This document shows, piece by piece, positions 45,102-53,475 of a stretch of DNA of 64,000 nt. The stretch is from Paeniglutamicibacter sulfureus (lineage in GTDB: Bacteria; Actinomycetota; Actinomycetes; Actinomycetales; Micrococcaceae). The stretch spans positions 2,170,001 to 2,234,000 of the forward strand of contig NZ_BAAAWO010000001.1 of assembly GCF_039535115.1 (NCBI RefSeq), given 5' to 3'. Under the pieces are notes generated by a model, which searched no databases, had not been told where the DNA came from, and saw nothing but the letters and a program-made list of their open reading frames with translations. Position numbers and translations under genes: made by a program. Position 1 is the stretch's first letter. Each line of letters starts with the position of its first letter.

Positions 45102-45235
45102 GCTCACAGGTTACTGGGCAAGTCCTTGCGGGAGACGGCGACCCGGGGGCAAGGTTGCTCACATCGGCGCGGCGCTACGTCCCGTGGGTTTCGGCCCGAA
45201 GGGAAATCGCGCGAAAGCGGGCCGGCGGACCTTGC

Positions 45236-45841
45236 CTATCGGGCTTGCGATCCCGCCGGAAGCCACAGCCGTGCCTGTTCCCCGGCTGCTTCCAGGGTTG
45301 ACAGTGCCTCGCCCAGATTCACGCGCGCCATGAGCAGTGCGCCCATGGTCAGCCCCGCGACGATACGGGCCCGGGCAAGAACCACCGCGTCGGTTTGCGT
45401 CGGGTCGGCTGCGCGCAGGGCGCCGGCAACGCCGTCCCGCAATTCGACCTGGTACCCATCGATCAACAGCCTCAGCGCCTCGTCGTTGCCCGCGATGCCC
45501 GCCGCAGTGTTCAGCAACAGGCATCCTCGGTTTGTGGTCTGGTCCGCTGTTTTCACCAAGGCGTCGGACAACGAGGTCAGGTAGGTCGAGATGCCCTCGG
45601 CAGGGTGTGCCTGGTTGTGCAACAGGATCAGGCGAGGCCGCAGGACCGTATCCATGTAGTCCTGGATCACCGCATCAAAGAGTCCCCGCTTGGAGCCAAA
45701 TCCGTGATAGATGCTTGAACGGCCAAGTCCCGTGGCGGCCTCAAGATCCGCGATCGATGTGGCATCGAATCCCTTGTCCCAAAAAACGCGCCGGGCATCG
45801 CCAAGCGCCTTGCCGGTGTCGAATTCCTGCGTTCTTGCCAT
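45236..45841 (-). CDS. TetR-family regulator of the divergent DUF1304/oxidoreductase unit
   Basis: A 201-residue TetR protein with 'ALGDARRVFWDKGFDATSIADLEAATGLGRSSIYHGFGSKRGLF' (about 11-55) as the DNA-binding domain. 'RGCLLLNTA' in the C-terminal domain marks the AcrR/YezE-like C-domain. The ATG at 45841 is preceded by GGGGGAT. It is divergent from the DUF1304 gene, with a 44-bp palindrome between them that is almost certainly its operator. Confidence 0.9.
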   Translation of the reverse strand: MARTQEFDTGKALGDARRVFWDKGFDATSIADLEAATGLGRSSIYHGFGSKRGLFDAVIQDYMDTVLRPRLILLHNQAHPAEGISTYLTSLSDALVKTADQTTNRGCLLLNTAAGIAGNDEALRLLIDGYQVELRDGVAGALRAADPTQTDAVVLARARIVAGLTMGALLMARVNLGEALSTLEAAGEQARLWLPAGSQAR

Positions 45842-45862
45842 GAGACCCGGATCCCCCTGTTT

Positions 45863-45906
45863 TGTGTAACGGTCATTCCAGTATATATTGGAACGAGCGT
45901 TACACA
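45863..45906. promoter_or_regulatory. Large palindromic operator between TetR and DUF1304 genes
   Basis: The halves 45863-45884 and 45885-45906 are nearly symmetrical. TGTGTAACG at the left end matches CGTTACACA at the right end exactly, and ATTCCA pairs with TGGAAC-type bases around an AT-rich centre. It covers the space where both promoters should lie, so one TetR dimer pair could repress both genes. Confidence 0.75.
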
Positions 45907-45935
45907 ATCACTCATTCAATCTAGGGGCGCACCAG

Positions 45936-46325
45936 ATGCTGCTGACAACGATGATTTTCTCCGGACTGGCCGCGGCAATCCATGTGTACATTTTTGTCTT
46001 GGAGTCCCTGCGTTGGGATCTGCCCTCCACCCGCAAGGCGTTCGGCATCAAAACGGACGCCGAGGCAAGCGCGACCAAGCCGCTGGCCTTCAACCAGGGG
46101 TTCTACAACTTGTTCCTGGCCGTTCTCACGGTTCTGGGCATGGTCCTGGTGCTGGCCTCATCCACAACTGCCGGAGCAACGTTGATCTTTGCAGGCACCG
46201 GCTCGATGGCGGCAGCTGGGATGGTCTTGCTCTTTTCCTCGCCCAAACTTGCCCGCGCGGCGATCCTGCAGCTCACGGCTCCCGCCCTGGCCATCATTTT
46301 TGGCCTGTTAGCCTTCGCCCGCTAA
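45936..46325 (+). CDS. DUF1304 family membrane protein
   Basis: A 129-residue protein with four hydrophobic segments. 'AAIHVYIFVLESLRWDLPSTRKAFGI' near the N-terminus and 'PLAFNQGFYNLFLAVLTVLGM' in the middle are the DUF1304 signature. The function of the family is unknown. It is followed 42 bp later by an oxidoreductase gene in the same direction, probably one operon controlled by the divergent TetR regulator. AGGGG lies upstream of the ATG. Confidence 0.88.
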   Translation: MLLTTMIFSGLAAAIHVYIFVLESLRWDLPSTRKAFGIKTDAEASATKPLAFNQGFYNLFLAVLTVLGMVLVLASSTTAGATLIFAGTGSMAAAGMVLLFSSPKLARAAILQLTAPALAIIFGLLAFAR

Positions 46326-46367
46326 AGTCCCCGAAAAAATTTCCCCCTGACAAGGAGCCTCGATTAC

Positions 46368-47378
46368 ATGTCCACTTCCACCAGCACCCAGATCCACCTC
46401 GCCAGCCGCCCCACCGGGTGGCCAACGGACTCGAACTTCTCCACTGTCGCGGTGGAACTGCCCGACCTCGCCGAGGGCGAGATCCGGGTGGCCAACGAGT
46501 TCATTTCCGTTGACCCCTACATGCGCGGGCGCATGAACGACACCAAGTCCTACGCTGCGCCGTACGCCCTCGACGAAGTCATGACGGGTGGAGCGGTTGG
46601 CCGCGTGGTCGAATCGCGCGCCGAGGGATTCAACGTCGGCGATCCGGTGCTTCACCAATTGGGATGGAGGGACCTCTCCCAGTCCGCGGCAGGCAACTTC
46701 CGCGTGGTCAAGGACCTTCCCGGCCTTCCATTGTCGGCCTACCTCGGCATTCTGGGCATGACGGCCTTCACCGCCTACGTCGGGTTGACCGAAATTGCCG
46801 GCCTCAAGGACGGCGACACAGTCTTCATTTCCGGTGCGGCCGGGGCCGTCGGAAGCGCGGCAGGCCAGATTGCGCGCCTCAAGGGCGCCAAGCGTGTCAT
46901 CGGCTCCGCCGGCAGCGCGGCCAAGGTCGACCTGCTGACCGAAAAGTACGGCTACGACGCCGCCTTCAACTACAAGGACGGACCGGTCCGCGGGCAGTTG
47001 CACGACGCGGCACCCGAAGGCATCGACGTGTATTTCGACAACGTGGGCGGTGAACATCTGGAGGCTGCACTGGATGCATTCAACCCCGGCGGGCGGGGCG
47101 CCTTGTGCGGGGCCATCTCCGTCTACAACTCGACAGAGGCTCCCGTGGGGCCGCGGAACATGAGTAACATGGTCACCCGGGGGCTAACCCTCAAGGGGTT
47201 CACCGTGGGGAACTACGCCGAACACTACCCGGCGTTCATGGCCGACATGTCCGAATGGATTGCGCAGGGGAAGATCGTCTTCGACGAGACCGTCGTCGAG
47301 GGCCTGGAAAACGCGGTGCAGGGGTTCTTGGACCTCATGCGCGGCGCCAACACCGGCAAGATGGTCATCAAGCTCTAA
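46368..47378 (+). CDS. NADP-dependent oxidoreductase of the CurA/leukotriene B4 dehydrogenase type
   Basis: A 336-residue zinc-free MDR enzyme. Landmarks are 'VSVDPYMRGRM'-like 'ISVDPYMRGRMND' (about 47-59), 'LGILGMTAFTAYVGLTEIAGL', the NADPH motif 'FISGAAGAVGSAAGQIARLKGAKRVIGSAGS' and 'DVYFDNVGGEHLEAAL'. Relatives reduce the double bond of alpha,beta-unsaturated ketones and aldehydes. It is second in the TetR-regulated unit, which suggests a detoxification response to reactive carbonyls or another small molecule sensed by the TetR protein. Confidence 0.93.
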   Translation: MSTSTSTQIHLASRPTGWPTDSNFSTVAVELPDLAEGEIRVANEFISVDPYMRGRMNDTKSYAAPYALDEVMTGGAVGRVVESRAEGFNVGDPVLHQLGWRDLSQSAAGNFRVVKDLPGLPLSAYLGILGMTAFTAYVGLTEIAGLKDGDTVFISGAAGAVGSAAGQIARLKGAKRVIGSAGSAAKVDLLTEKYGYDAAFNYKDGPVRGQLHDAAPEGIDVYFDNVGGEHLEAALDAFNPGGRGALCGAISVYNSTEAPVGPRNMSNMVTRGLTLKGFTVGNYAEHYPAFMADMSEWIAQGKIVFDETVVEGLENAVQGFLDLMRGANTGKMVIKL

Positions 47379-47394
47379 ACGCCCCCGGCGCCGC

Positions 47395-48129
47395 TTAGAG
47401 CTGCCTGGATTCCGTGTAGAACCACTCGATGTGCTCGCGCAGGAGCCTGGCCGCGGCCGGCCCGTTGCCTGCCGCGACCGCCTGGTGGATGCCGTGGTGC
47501 TGGGCCCGAAGGACCTTGGCGATCTTCTGCCAGGCAGCGTCGCTGGCCACCGACTCACTGACGTAGTCGCTGATGGACAGGCGCAGCGATTCCATCATGG
47601 CCTCGATGACGGCGTTGCCGGCCAGCGATGAGAGCAGCACATGGAATTGGGAGTCGAGGTCGTGGAATTCCTCGCGGTCAAGGCCCGGCACGTCCATGGC
47701 CTCAAGCAGCTCGGCGGTTCGCCGCAACACCTCGGCGCTGCGCTCGGGGTCGCTGTCCAGATCGGCGGACTCGGCAGCCCAGGTTTCCAGCAGGATACGG
47801 GATTCAACGATGTCTGCAACGGAAAGCTGGCGCGAGGCAACATGAAGCCGCAGCGTCGCCGACAAGCCCACCGCGGGATCGGAAATGACGACGGCGCCGG
47901 AATTGGGCCCGGACCCGGTGGAAGTGCGCACCATGCCCATGGCATCGAGGATGCGGATGGCGTCCCTGACCGAGGCCCGGGAGATCCCGTGGGTCTCGGC
48001 CAAGGATCGCTCGCCGGGCAACTGGTCGCCAATCTTGAGCTTTCCCGATCGAAGGTCGGCCTCGATGGTGGTCAGGACCGTCTCGTAGGCCCGGGCCGGC
48101 TGCGGCGAATTCCTGGCTGTGCTTTTCAC
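47395..48129 (-). CDS. lldR: GntR/FCD-family regulator, LldR-type
   Basis: A 244-residue regulator with an N-terminal GntR winged helix ('IGDQLPGERSLAETHGISRASVRDAIRILDAMGMV', about 32-66) and a C-terminal FCD ligand domain. The FCD domain shows 'ESRILLETWAAESA' and metal-binding residues in 'FHDLDSQFHVLL' and 'QHHGIHQAVAAG'. It lies beside the lactate permease and the lutABC operon. Three TGGTCnGACCA operators flanking the promoters suit this family, so lactate-responsive repression is the likely role. The start is GTG at 48129. Confidence 0.87.
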   Translation of the reverse strand: MKSTARNSPQPARAYETVLTTIEADLRSGKLKIGDQLPGERSLAETHGISRASVRDAIRILDAMGMVRTSTGSGPNSGAVVISDPAVGLSATLRLHVASRQLSVADIVESRILLETWAAESADLDSDPERSAEVLRRTAELLEAMDVPGLDREEFHDLDSQFHVLLSSLAGNAVIEAMMESLRLSISDYVSESVASDAAWQKIAKVLRAQHHGIHQAVAAGNGPAAARLLREHIEWFYTESRQL

Positions 48130-48218
48130 TGCTTCTTGTCCCCATGGTCATTGCTCATGTTTGGCCCCTTGGCCAATCAACGAATCATTCAAGCCTAATG
48201 GGTTTCGAAGCCGGCCAT

Positions 48219-48260
48219 GGCCCCGTGGATCGGCGATACTCCTCGCCGATCCACGGGGCC
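48219..48260 (-). terminator. Terminator hairpin of the lactate permease gene
   Basis: A perfect 18-bp stem (48219-48236 with 48243-48260) with a 6-nt loop lies about 40 bp past the lctP stop and before the lldR start. It separates the two. Confidence 0.75.
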
Positions 48261-48298
48261 GCTTGCCGACCGTTGCGGCCGGTGTTGCCGGGCACGCC

Positions 48299-50035
48299 TT
48301 ACGGGGTCGGCAGCATCCAGCCCAGGATCGGCGTGGACTGCAGGTACACCAGCACGCACAGCACCAGAAGCATGCCCACGGACCAGCCGGCAACCTTCTT
48401 CAGGATGACCGATTCCTTGCCTTCCATACCCACGGCGGTGGCGGCAATGGCCAGGTTCTGCGGGGAAATCAGCTTGCCGACGACACCGCCCGAGGTGTTG
48501 GCGGCGACCAGCAGGTTCGGATCGATTCCGGCGTTGATGCCGGCGGTCTGCTGCAGCTTCGCGAACAGGGCGTTGGCCGAGGTGTCGGAACCGGTGACGG
48601 CCGTGCCGATCCAGCCCAGGATCGGGGACAGGAAGGCGAAGAACGCGCCGGTCCCCGCAAGCCAGGTGCCGATGGTGATGGTCTGCCCGGACAGGTTCAT
48701 CACGTAGGCCAGGGCCAGGACCGAAAGGATCGTGGTGGCGGCCCAGCGCATGTTGTAGATCGTGCGCCCGATTTCCAGGACGGCATCCGAGACCCTGATC
48801 TTGTACTTGCCCCCGTCATCGTTGAGCGAGTAGACAATGGCGACAATCAGGCCGGTGAAAAGCAACAGGGTCCCGGGGTTCGAGAGCCACTGGAAGTTGT
48901 AGATCGTCGATGAAACGGGGTTGCCCTCGCCATCAAGAACGTGGCCGTAGAGCATGGGCCACTTGATTTTCACGTCGGTGGAGGCCAAGGCGCCGGGTAC
49001 GTTCACGCCCAACTTCCAGAGCTTGGCAATGCCGAAAATCACGATGACCAACAAGTAGGGGAAGAGCGCAAGGAAGGTTGGCCCGAATTCCAGCTTCTGC
49101 TCGTGACCGCGATAGACGGTGCCGGATCCGGCGTGGGCGTTGCCGCCCTTGCCGGCTGATGCACCCTGGGCCGCCTCGCCCACAAGAACGCGGGCGCGTG
49201 CCTCGTCGCGGCCCTTCGGGGTCCAGAACCGCAGGAAGATCACTGCGGCGCCCAAGCCGGCGAGCGAGGCGACGATGTCGGTGAGCTCGTAGGAGAAGTA
49301 CGTGGCGCAGAGGAATTGGGCCACGGCGAAGGAGCCGCCGATGACAAGAGCCGCGGGCCAGACTTCCTTGACGCCGCGCCGGCCGTCAATGATGAACAGC
49401 AGCAGCGTCGGCACGAAGATGGCCAGCAGTGGTGCCTGGTGCCCGACGACTGCGCCAATGTGGTTGGCGTCGAGCCCGGTCAGACCGGCCGCGGTGGTGA
49501 TGGGGATGGCCACGGCCCCGAAGGCCACCGGGGCGGTGTTGGCTACCAGCACCGCGGCGGCTGCACGCAGCGGGGGCATGCCAAGGGCCAGCAGCATTGT
49601 GGCGGTGATTGCCACCGGTGCGCCGAAGCCGGCAAGCGCTTCGAGCAAGCCGCCGAAGCAGAAGGCAATCAGGATGGACTGGATGCGGATGTCGCCGCCG
49701 CCGATCACGTCAAAGACGCGACGCAGGTCCTCAAATCGGCCCGAGACGACGGTGACCTGATAAAGCCAGATCGCCATGATGACGATCCAGACCACCGGGA
49801 AGGCACCGAAGACCGCGCCCAGTACGCCGGACATCAAGGCCATGCCCAGAGGCATCTTGAAGACAAAAATTGCGACCAAAATGGCAACCAGCAATGAGGT
49901 AAGCCCGGAGACGTAGGCCTTGGCCTTGACGACGGCCAGCATGACAAAGAAGGTCAGTAGCGGCAGGAGGGAAATGATGGCGGAAAGCGCAATGCTTCCG
50001 GCCAACGGATCTGTGGTGGGAGTAAAGGTGTCCAC
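48299..50035 (-). CDS. lctP: L-lactate permease (LctP family)
   Basis: A 578-residue polytopic transporter with about 14 segments. It has the LctP marks 'FCFGGLLEALAGFGAPVAITATMLLALG' and 'ITGSDTSANALFAKLQQ'-like 'VTGSDTSANALFAKLQQTAGINAG' and 'NLLVAANTSGGVVGKLISPQNLAIAA'. It imports L- and D-lactate, probably with protons. The start is GTG at 50035, well supported by AAGGA 6 nt before it. It is divergent from lutABC, and both promoters carry LldR-type sites. Confidence 0.95.
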   Translation of the reverse strand: MDTFTPTTDPLAGSIALSAIISLLPLLTFFVMLAVVKAKAYVSGLTSLLVAILVAIFVFKMPLGMALMSGVLGAVFGAFPVVWIVIMAIWLYQVTVVSGRFEDLRRVFDVIGGGDIRIQSILIAFCFGGLLEALAGFGAPVAITATMLLALGMPPLRAAAAVLVANTAPVAFGAVAIPITTAAGLTGLDANHIGAVVGHQAPLLAIFVPTLLLFIIDGRRGVKEVWPAALVIGGSFAVAQFLCATYFSYELTDIVASLAGLGAAVIFLRFWTPKGRDEARARVLVGEAAQGASAGKGGNAHAGSGTVYRGHEQKLEFGPTFLALFPYLLVIVIFGIAKLWKLGVNVPGALASTDVKIKWPMLYGHVLDGEGNPVSSTIYNFQWLSNPGTLLLFTGLIVAIVYSLNDDGGKYKIRVSDAVLEIGRTIYNMRWAATTILSVLALAYVMNLSGQTITIGTWLAGTGAFFAFLSPILGWIGTAVTGSDTSANALFAKLQQTAGINAGIDPNLLVAANTSGGVVGKLISPQNLAIAATAVGMEGKESVILKKVAGWSVGMLLVLCVLVYLQSTPILGWMLPTP

Positions 50036-50102
50036 TGGGCGTCCTTCGCGTTGGGAGTGGATCGCGGATAAGGGGGTCTTGGCGGACGCCGGTAGACATC
50101 CG

Positions 50103-50127
50103 TGGTCGGACCACTATGGTCCGACCA
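50103..50127. promoter_or_regulatory. Paired LldR-type operators upstream of lctP
   Basis: TGGTCGGACCA at 50103-50113 and TGGTCCGACCA at 50117-50127 are adjacent 11-bp palindromes, 14 bp centre to centre. They match the TNGTNNNACNA consensus of FCD-type GntR regulators and lie about 70 bp before the lctP start. Confidence 0.8.
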
Positions 50128-50225
50128 CATCAGCATAACCCAAATTCAGGCACATTGGTGAGTGGGGTCACAGATTTTTTCCTTCCGGACTGCCGGGTGG
50201 ACGTGGGCCCGATCACGTCCTAGTA

Positions 50226-50236
50226 TGGTCAGACCA
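50226..50236. promoter_or_regulatory. LldR-type operator upstream of lutA
   Basis: TGGTCAGACCA is the third copy of the palindrome, 39 bp before the lutA ATG. It ties lutABC to the same regulator as lctP. Confidence 0.8.
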
Positions 50237-50275
50237 CATCAATTCCTCGGCTGAATGCGCCGGAAGGATCACTGA

Positions 50276-51076
50276 ATGAAAATCGCACTTTTCGCCACCT
50301 GCATCGTTGACGCCATGTACCCGCAAACTGCTCGCGCCACGGTCAAGATCCTCGAACGACTGGGCCACGAGGTGGTCTTTCCCTCCGGACAGGCCTGCTG
50401 CGGGCAGATGCACATCAACTCCGGCTACATGGACGAGGCACTCCCCGTGGTCGCCAACCACGTGAAGGCCTTCGAGGCGGAGACCTACGACGTGGCCGTT
50501 GCGCCCTCGGGATCCTGCGTAGCCTCGGTCAAGCACCAGCACCCTGTCCTTGCCGAGCGCTGCGGCGACTCCGCGTTGAAGGCACGCGCCGAGGCGGTGG
50601 GCGCGAAGACCTACGAACTTTCGCAGCTGCTGGTCGATGTCCTGGGCATCACCGATGCAGCTGAACAGCTCGGTTCGCATTTCCCCCACAAGGTCACCTA
50701 CCACCCTTCCTGCCACGGCATGCGGTCATTGAAACTGGGCGACCGCCAGCGTGACCTGCTCCAGTCCGTGGCCGGCATTCAGTTCGCGGAACTGCCCGAG
50801 GCCGATCAATGCTGCGGCTTCGGCGGAACCTTCTCCATGAAAAATGCCGACGTGTCCTCGGCGATGCTCGAGGACAAGGCCAAGAACATCAAGTCCACCG
50901 GCGCCTCGCTGTGCTCCGGCGGTGACGCGTCCTGTCTCATGCACATCGGCGGCGGACTCTCGCGCACCAATTCGGATACCACCACGCTGCACTTTGCCGA
51001 GATCCTGGCCAGCACCATTGACGAGCCGGTCTCGGTAACCGGTGAGATCCTTGTAGGAAAGGCGGGCGTGCGATGA
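50276..51076 (+). CDS. lutA: Lactate utilisation protein A (Fe-S/CCG domain)
   Basis: A 266-residue protein with two CCG domains: 'GQACCGQMHINSG' (about 40-52) and 'DQCCGFGGTFSMKN' (about 179-192), each completing a cysteine-rich Fe-S or heterodisulfide-type site. 'HPSCHGMRS' lies between them. It forms the L-lactate oxidation complex with LutB and LutC, passing electrons to the respiratory chain. It overlaps lutB by four bases. Confidence 0.95.
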   Translation: MKIALFATCIVDAMYPQTARATVKILERLGHEVVFPSGQACCGQMHINSGYMDEALPVVANHVKAFEAETYDVAVAPSGSCVASVKHQHPVLAERCGDSALKARAEAVGAKTYELSQLLVDVLGITDAAEQLGSHFPHKVTYHPSCHGMRSLKLGDRQRDLLQSVAGIQFAELPEADQCCGFGGTFSMKNADVSSAMLEDKAKNIKSTGASLCSGGDASCLMHIGGGLSRTNSDTTTLHFAEILASTIDEPVSVTGEILVGKAGVR

Positions 51077-52587
51077 GCAACGTCTTCATGGGCATGCCGA
51101 CCCTTCCGGTCTTCGGCGACGGCAACCTCCACATCGAGGAACCCTTCCCGGCAGCCGCTCACCGCGAACTGGGCAACACCCAGATGCGCGCCAACCTGCG
51201 CCATGCCACCCACACCATCCGCGACAAGCGCCTGAAGGTCGTCGCCGAGCTTCCCGACTGGGAGGAACTGCGTGATGCGGGCTCGGCCACCAAGAACCAG
51301 GTGATGGCGAACCTGCCGGCGCTGCTGGAGGAATTCGAAACGAATTTCACCGCCCGCGGCGGAGTGATCCACTGGGCCCGCGACGCCCAGGAGGCCAACC
51401 AAATCGTCGCCGACCTGATCCGCGAGCAGGACACCACCGAGGTCGTCAAGGTCAAGTCCATGGCCACCCAGGAAATCGGGCTCAACGAATACCTCGAGGA
51501 GCAGGGCATCTCCGCCTTCGAGACCGACCTGGCCGAACTGATCGTCCAGTTGGGACACGACAAGCCCAGCCACATCCTGGTCCCGGCCATCCACAAGAAC
51601 CGCACCGAGGTGCGCGACATCTTCCTGGCCGAAATGCCGAACGTGGACCCGAACCTCACCGACGAACCGCGCCTTTTGGCCATGGCCGCCCGCGAGCATC
51701 TGCGCCGCAAGTTCCTCTCCGCCAAGGTCGCCATCTCCGGCGCCAACTTCGCGCTGGCCGACTCCGGCACCCTCGCGGTGGTCGAATCCGAGGGCAACGG
51801 ACGCATGTGCCTGACCCTGCCCGAAACCCTGATCACCGTCATGGGCATCGAGAAGCTGCTGCCGTCCAAGGACGACCTCGAGGTCTTCATGCAGCTGCTG
51901 CCGCGTTCCTCCACCGGCGAGCGCATGAATCCCTACACCTCCCTGTGGACCGGGGTCACCGAGGGCGACGGACCGCAAAACGTGCACCTGGTGATGCTGG
52001 ACAACGGCCGGACCGCGGCCCTGGCCGACAAGTACGGCCGCACCGCGCTGAACTGCATCCGCTGTTCAGCCTGCATGAACGTGTGCCCGGTCTACGAGCG
52101 CACCGGCGGCCACGCCTACGGATCGACCTACCCGGGCCCGATCGGCGCAATCCTGACCCCGTTGCTCACCGGCATCAAGTCCGAGGAAAACAGTTCGCTG
52201 CCCTACGCTTCGTCCCTGTGCGGCGCCTGCTACGACGCCTGCCCGGTGAAGATCAACATCCCCGAGATCCTGGTGCACCTGCGCGGGGAGGACGTGGATT
52301 CCAAGCGCGGGGAAAAGAAGCTTCCCAGCCAGATGGATTTGATGATGAAGGGCGCACAGTGGGCGTTCTCCTCCGGCAAGCACCTGGGGCTGCTGGAAAA
52401 GGGTCTGCCGCTGGGCAAGCTCGCGGCCGGGCGCGACAAGAAGATCAAGCGTCTTCCGGGCATCGCCGCCGGCTGGACCCAGTCCCGCGACATTCCCGCT
52501 CCCCCGGCCCAGTCCTTCCGCGACTGGTGGAAGAAAGACCACGAGCCGGTTGCACCCGTCAATGAGCAGGAGAAGCTGACCAAATGA
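51073..52587 (+). CDS. lutB: Lactate utilisation protein B (iron-sulfur, LUD domain)
   Basis: A 504-residue protein: an N-terminal LUD domain (about 65-290, 'HWARDAQEANQIVADLI', 'ALADSGTLAVVES') and a pair of [4Fe-4S] clusters in 'NCIRCSACMNVCPVYERTGGHAYG' (about 330) and 'CGACYDACPVKINIPEIL' (about 380). It overlaps lutA and lutC by ATGA, indicating strict stoichiometry. It is the electron-transfer core of the lactate-oxidising complex. Confidence 0.96.
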   Translation: MSNVFMGMPTLPVFGDGNLHIEEPFPAAAHRELGNTQMRANLRHATHTIRDKRLKVVAELPDWEELRDAGSATKNQVMANLPALLEEFETNFTARGGVIHWARDAQEANQIVADLIREQDTTEVVKVKSMATQEIGLNEYLEEQGISAFETDLAELIVQLGHDKPSHILVPAIHKNRTEVRDIFLAEMPNVDPNLTDEPRLLAMAAREHLRRKFLSAKVAISGANFALADSGTLAVVESEGNGRMCLTLPETLITVMGIEKLLPSKDDLEVFMQLLPRSSTGERMNPYTSLWTGVTEGDGPQNVHLVMLDNGRTAALADKYGRTALNCIRCSACMNVCPVYERTGGHAYGSTYPGPIGAILTPLLTGIKSEENSSLPYASSLCGACYDACPVKINIPEILVHLRGEDVDSKRGEKKLPSQMDLMMKGAQWAFSSGKHLGLLEKGLPLGKLAAGRDKKIKRLPGIAAGWTQSRDIPAPPAQSFRDWWKKDHEPVAPVNEQEKLTK

Positions 52588-53222
52588 GCGCCAAGGAAGA
52601 AATCCTCTCCCGCATCGCCTCCGCCCTGCGCGATGCCCCGACGCCGGAGCCGGTCCCCCGCGAATACCGGATGTCCTCGGACATGCCGGAAGCCGAGCTC
52701 ATCGAACTGCTGGTCGACCGGCTCGAGGACTACAAGGCACACGTCGACGTCGTGGAAGCCGCAGACCTTTCGGCAACGATTGCCGCGCGCCTCAAGGACG
52801 CCTCCAGTTTTGTGGTGCCGCACGGCATCGACGGGACCTGGTTGGCCGATGCCGCGCCGGCCGGCGATACGCGCCGCCGCATCGATGCCCCCGGCGCCGT
52901 GCTGAGCGTGGCCGAGCTGGATGGCACCAGTGCGGTGCTGACCTCCTCGGCGGTCTCCATCGCCGAGTCGGGCACCATCGTGCTGGACGGCAGCGGCAAC
53001 CAGGGACGCCGCGCGATCTCGCTGGTGCCGGACCACCACGTGTGCGTAGTCCCCGTCTCCAGCATTGTGCGCCTGTTGCCCGAGGCGCTGCCGCGCATGG
53101 ACATCACCCGTCCGCTGACCTGGATTTCCGGGCCCAGCGCCACGAGTGACATCGAGCTCGAGCGCGTCGAGGGCGTACACGGCCCGCGCCGGCTTGACGT
53201 CATCATCGTCAAGGGGCTGTAG
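52584..53222 (+). CDS. lutC: Lactate utilisation protein C
   Basis: A 212-residue LUD-domain protein with 'LSVAELDGTSAVLTSSAVSIAESGTIVLDGSGNQGRRAISLVPDHHVCVV' (about 110-160), the conserved core of LutC. It is the third component of the L-lactate oxidation complex, coupled to lutB by ATGA. A compound terminator follows. Confidence 0.94.
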   Translation: MSAKEEILSRIASALRDAPTPEPVPREYRMSSDMPEAELIELLVDRLEDYKAHVDVVEAADLSATIAARLKDASSFVVPHGIDGTWLADAAPAGDTRRRIDAPGAVLSVAELDGTSAVLTSSAVSIAESGTIVLDGSGNQGRRAISLVPDHHVCVVPVSSIVRLLPEALPRMDITRPLTWISGPSATSDIELERVEGVHGPRRLDVIIVKGL

Positions 53223-53223
53223 G

Positions 53224-53296
53224 CCCTCAACCATGAAAGCGGTTCCGCGGCTCGCACGTGTTCGTGCACCGCGGAACCGCTTCTCGCGTTGAGGCC
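53224..53296 (+). terminator. Compound terminator of lutABC
   Basis: AAGCGGTTCCGCGG (53237-53250) pairs perfectly with 53269-53282. Outer arms near 53224-53230 and 53288-53296 extend the structure. From 53297 to 53475 nothing else is seen. Confidence 0.7.
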
Positions 53297-53475
53297 GTTA
53301 GACTGCGATCCCATGACCGGGTGTCACGGCACGAAGACGGCCGAAGATAGCCGGATGCCGTCCACACGTCACGTTTGTTTTGAACTGCGAATGAGGTTCA
53401 TCCCGCGATTTGCACCGGTCCCATGGATCGAGCCGCTGGCCAGCTCGATCCTCAGTGAGTCCGGCCGGCAGAGGG

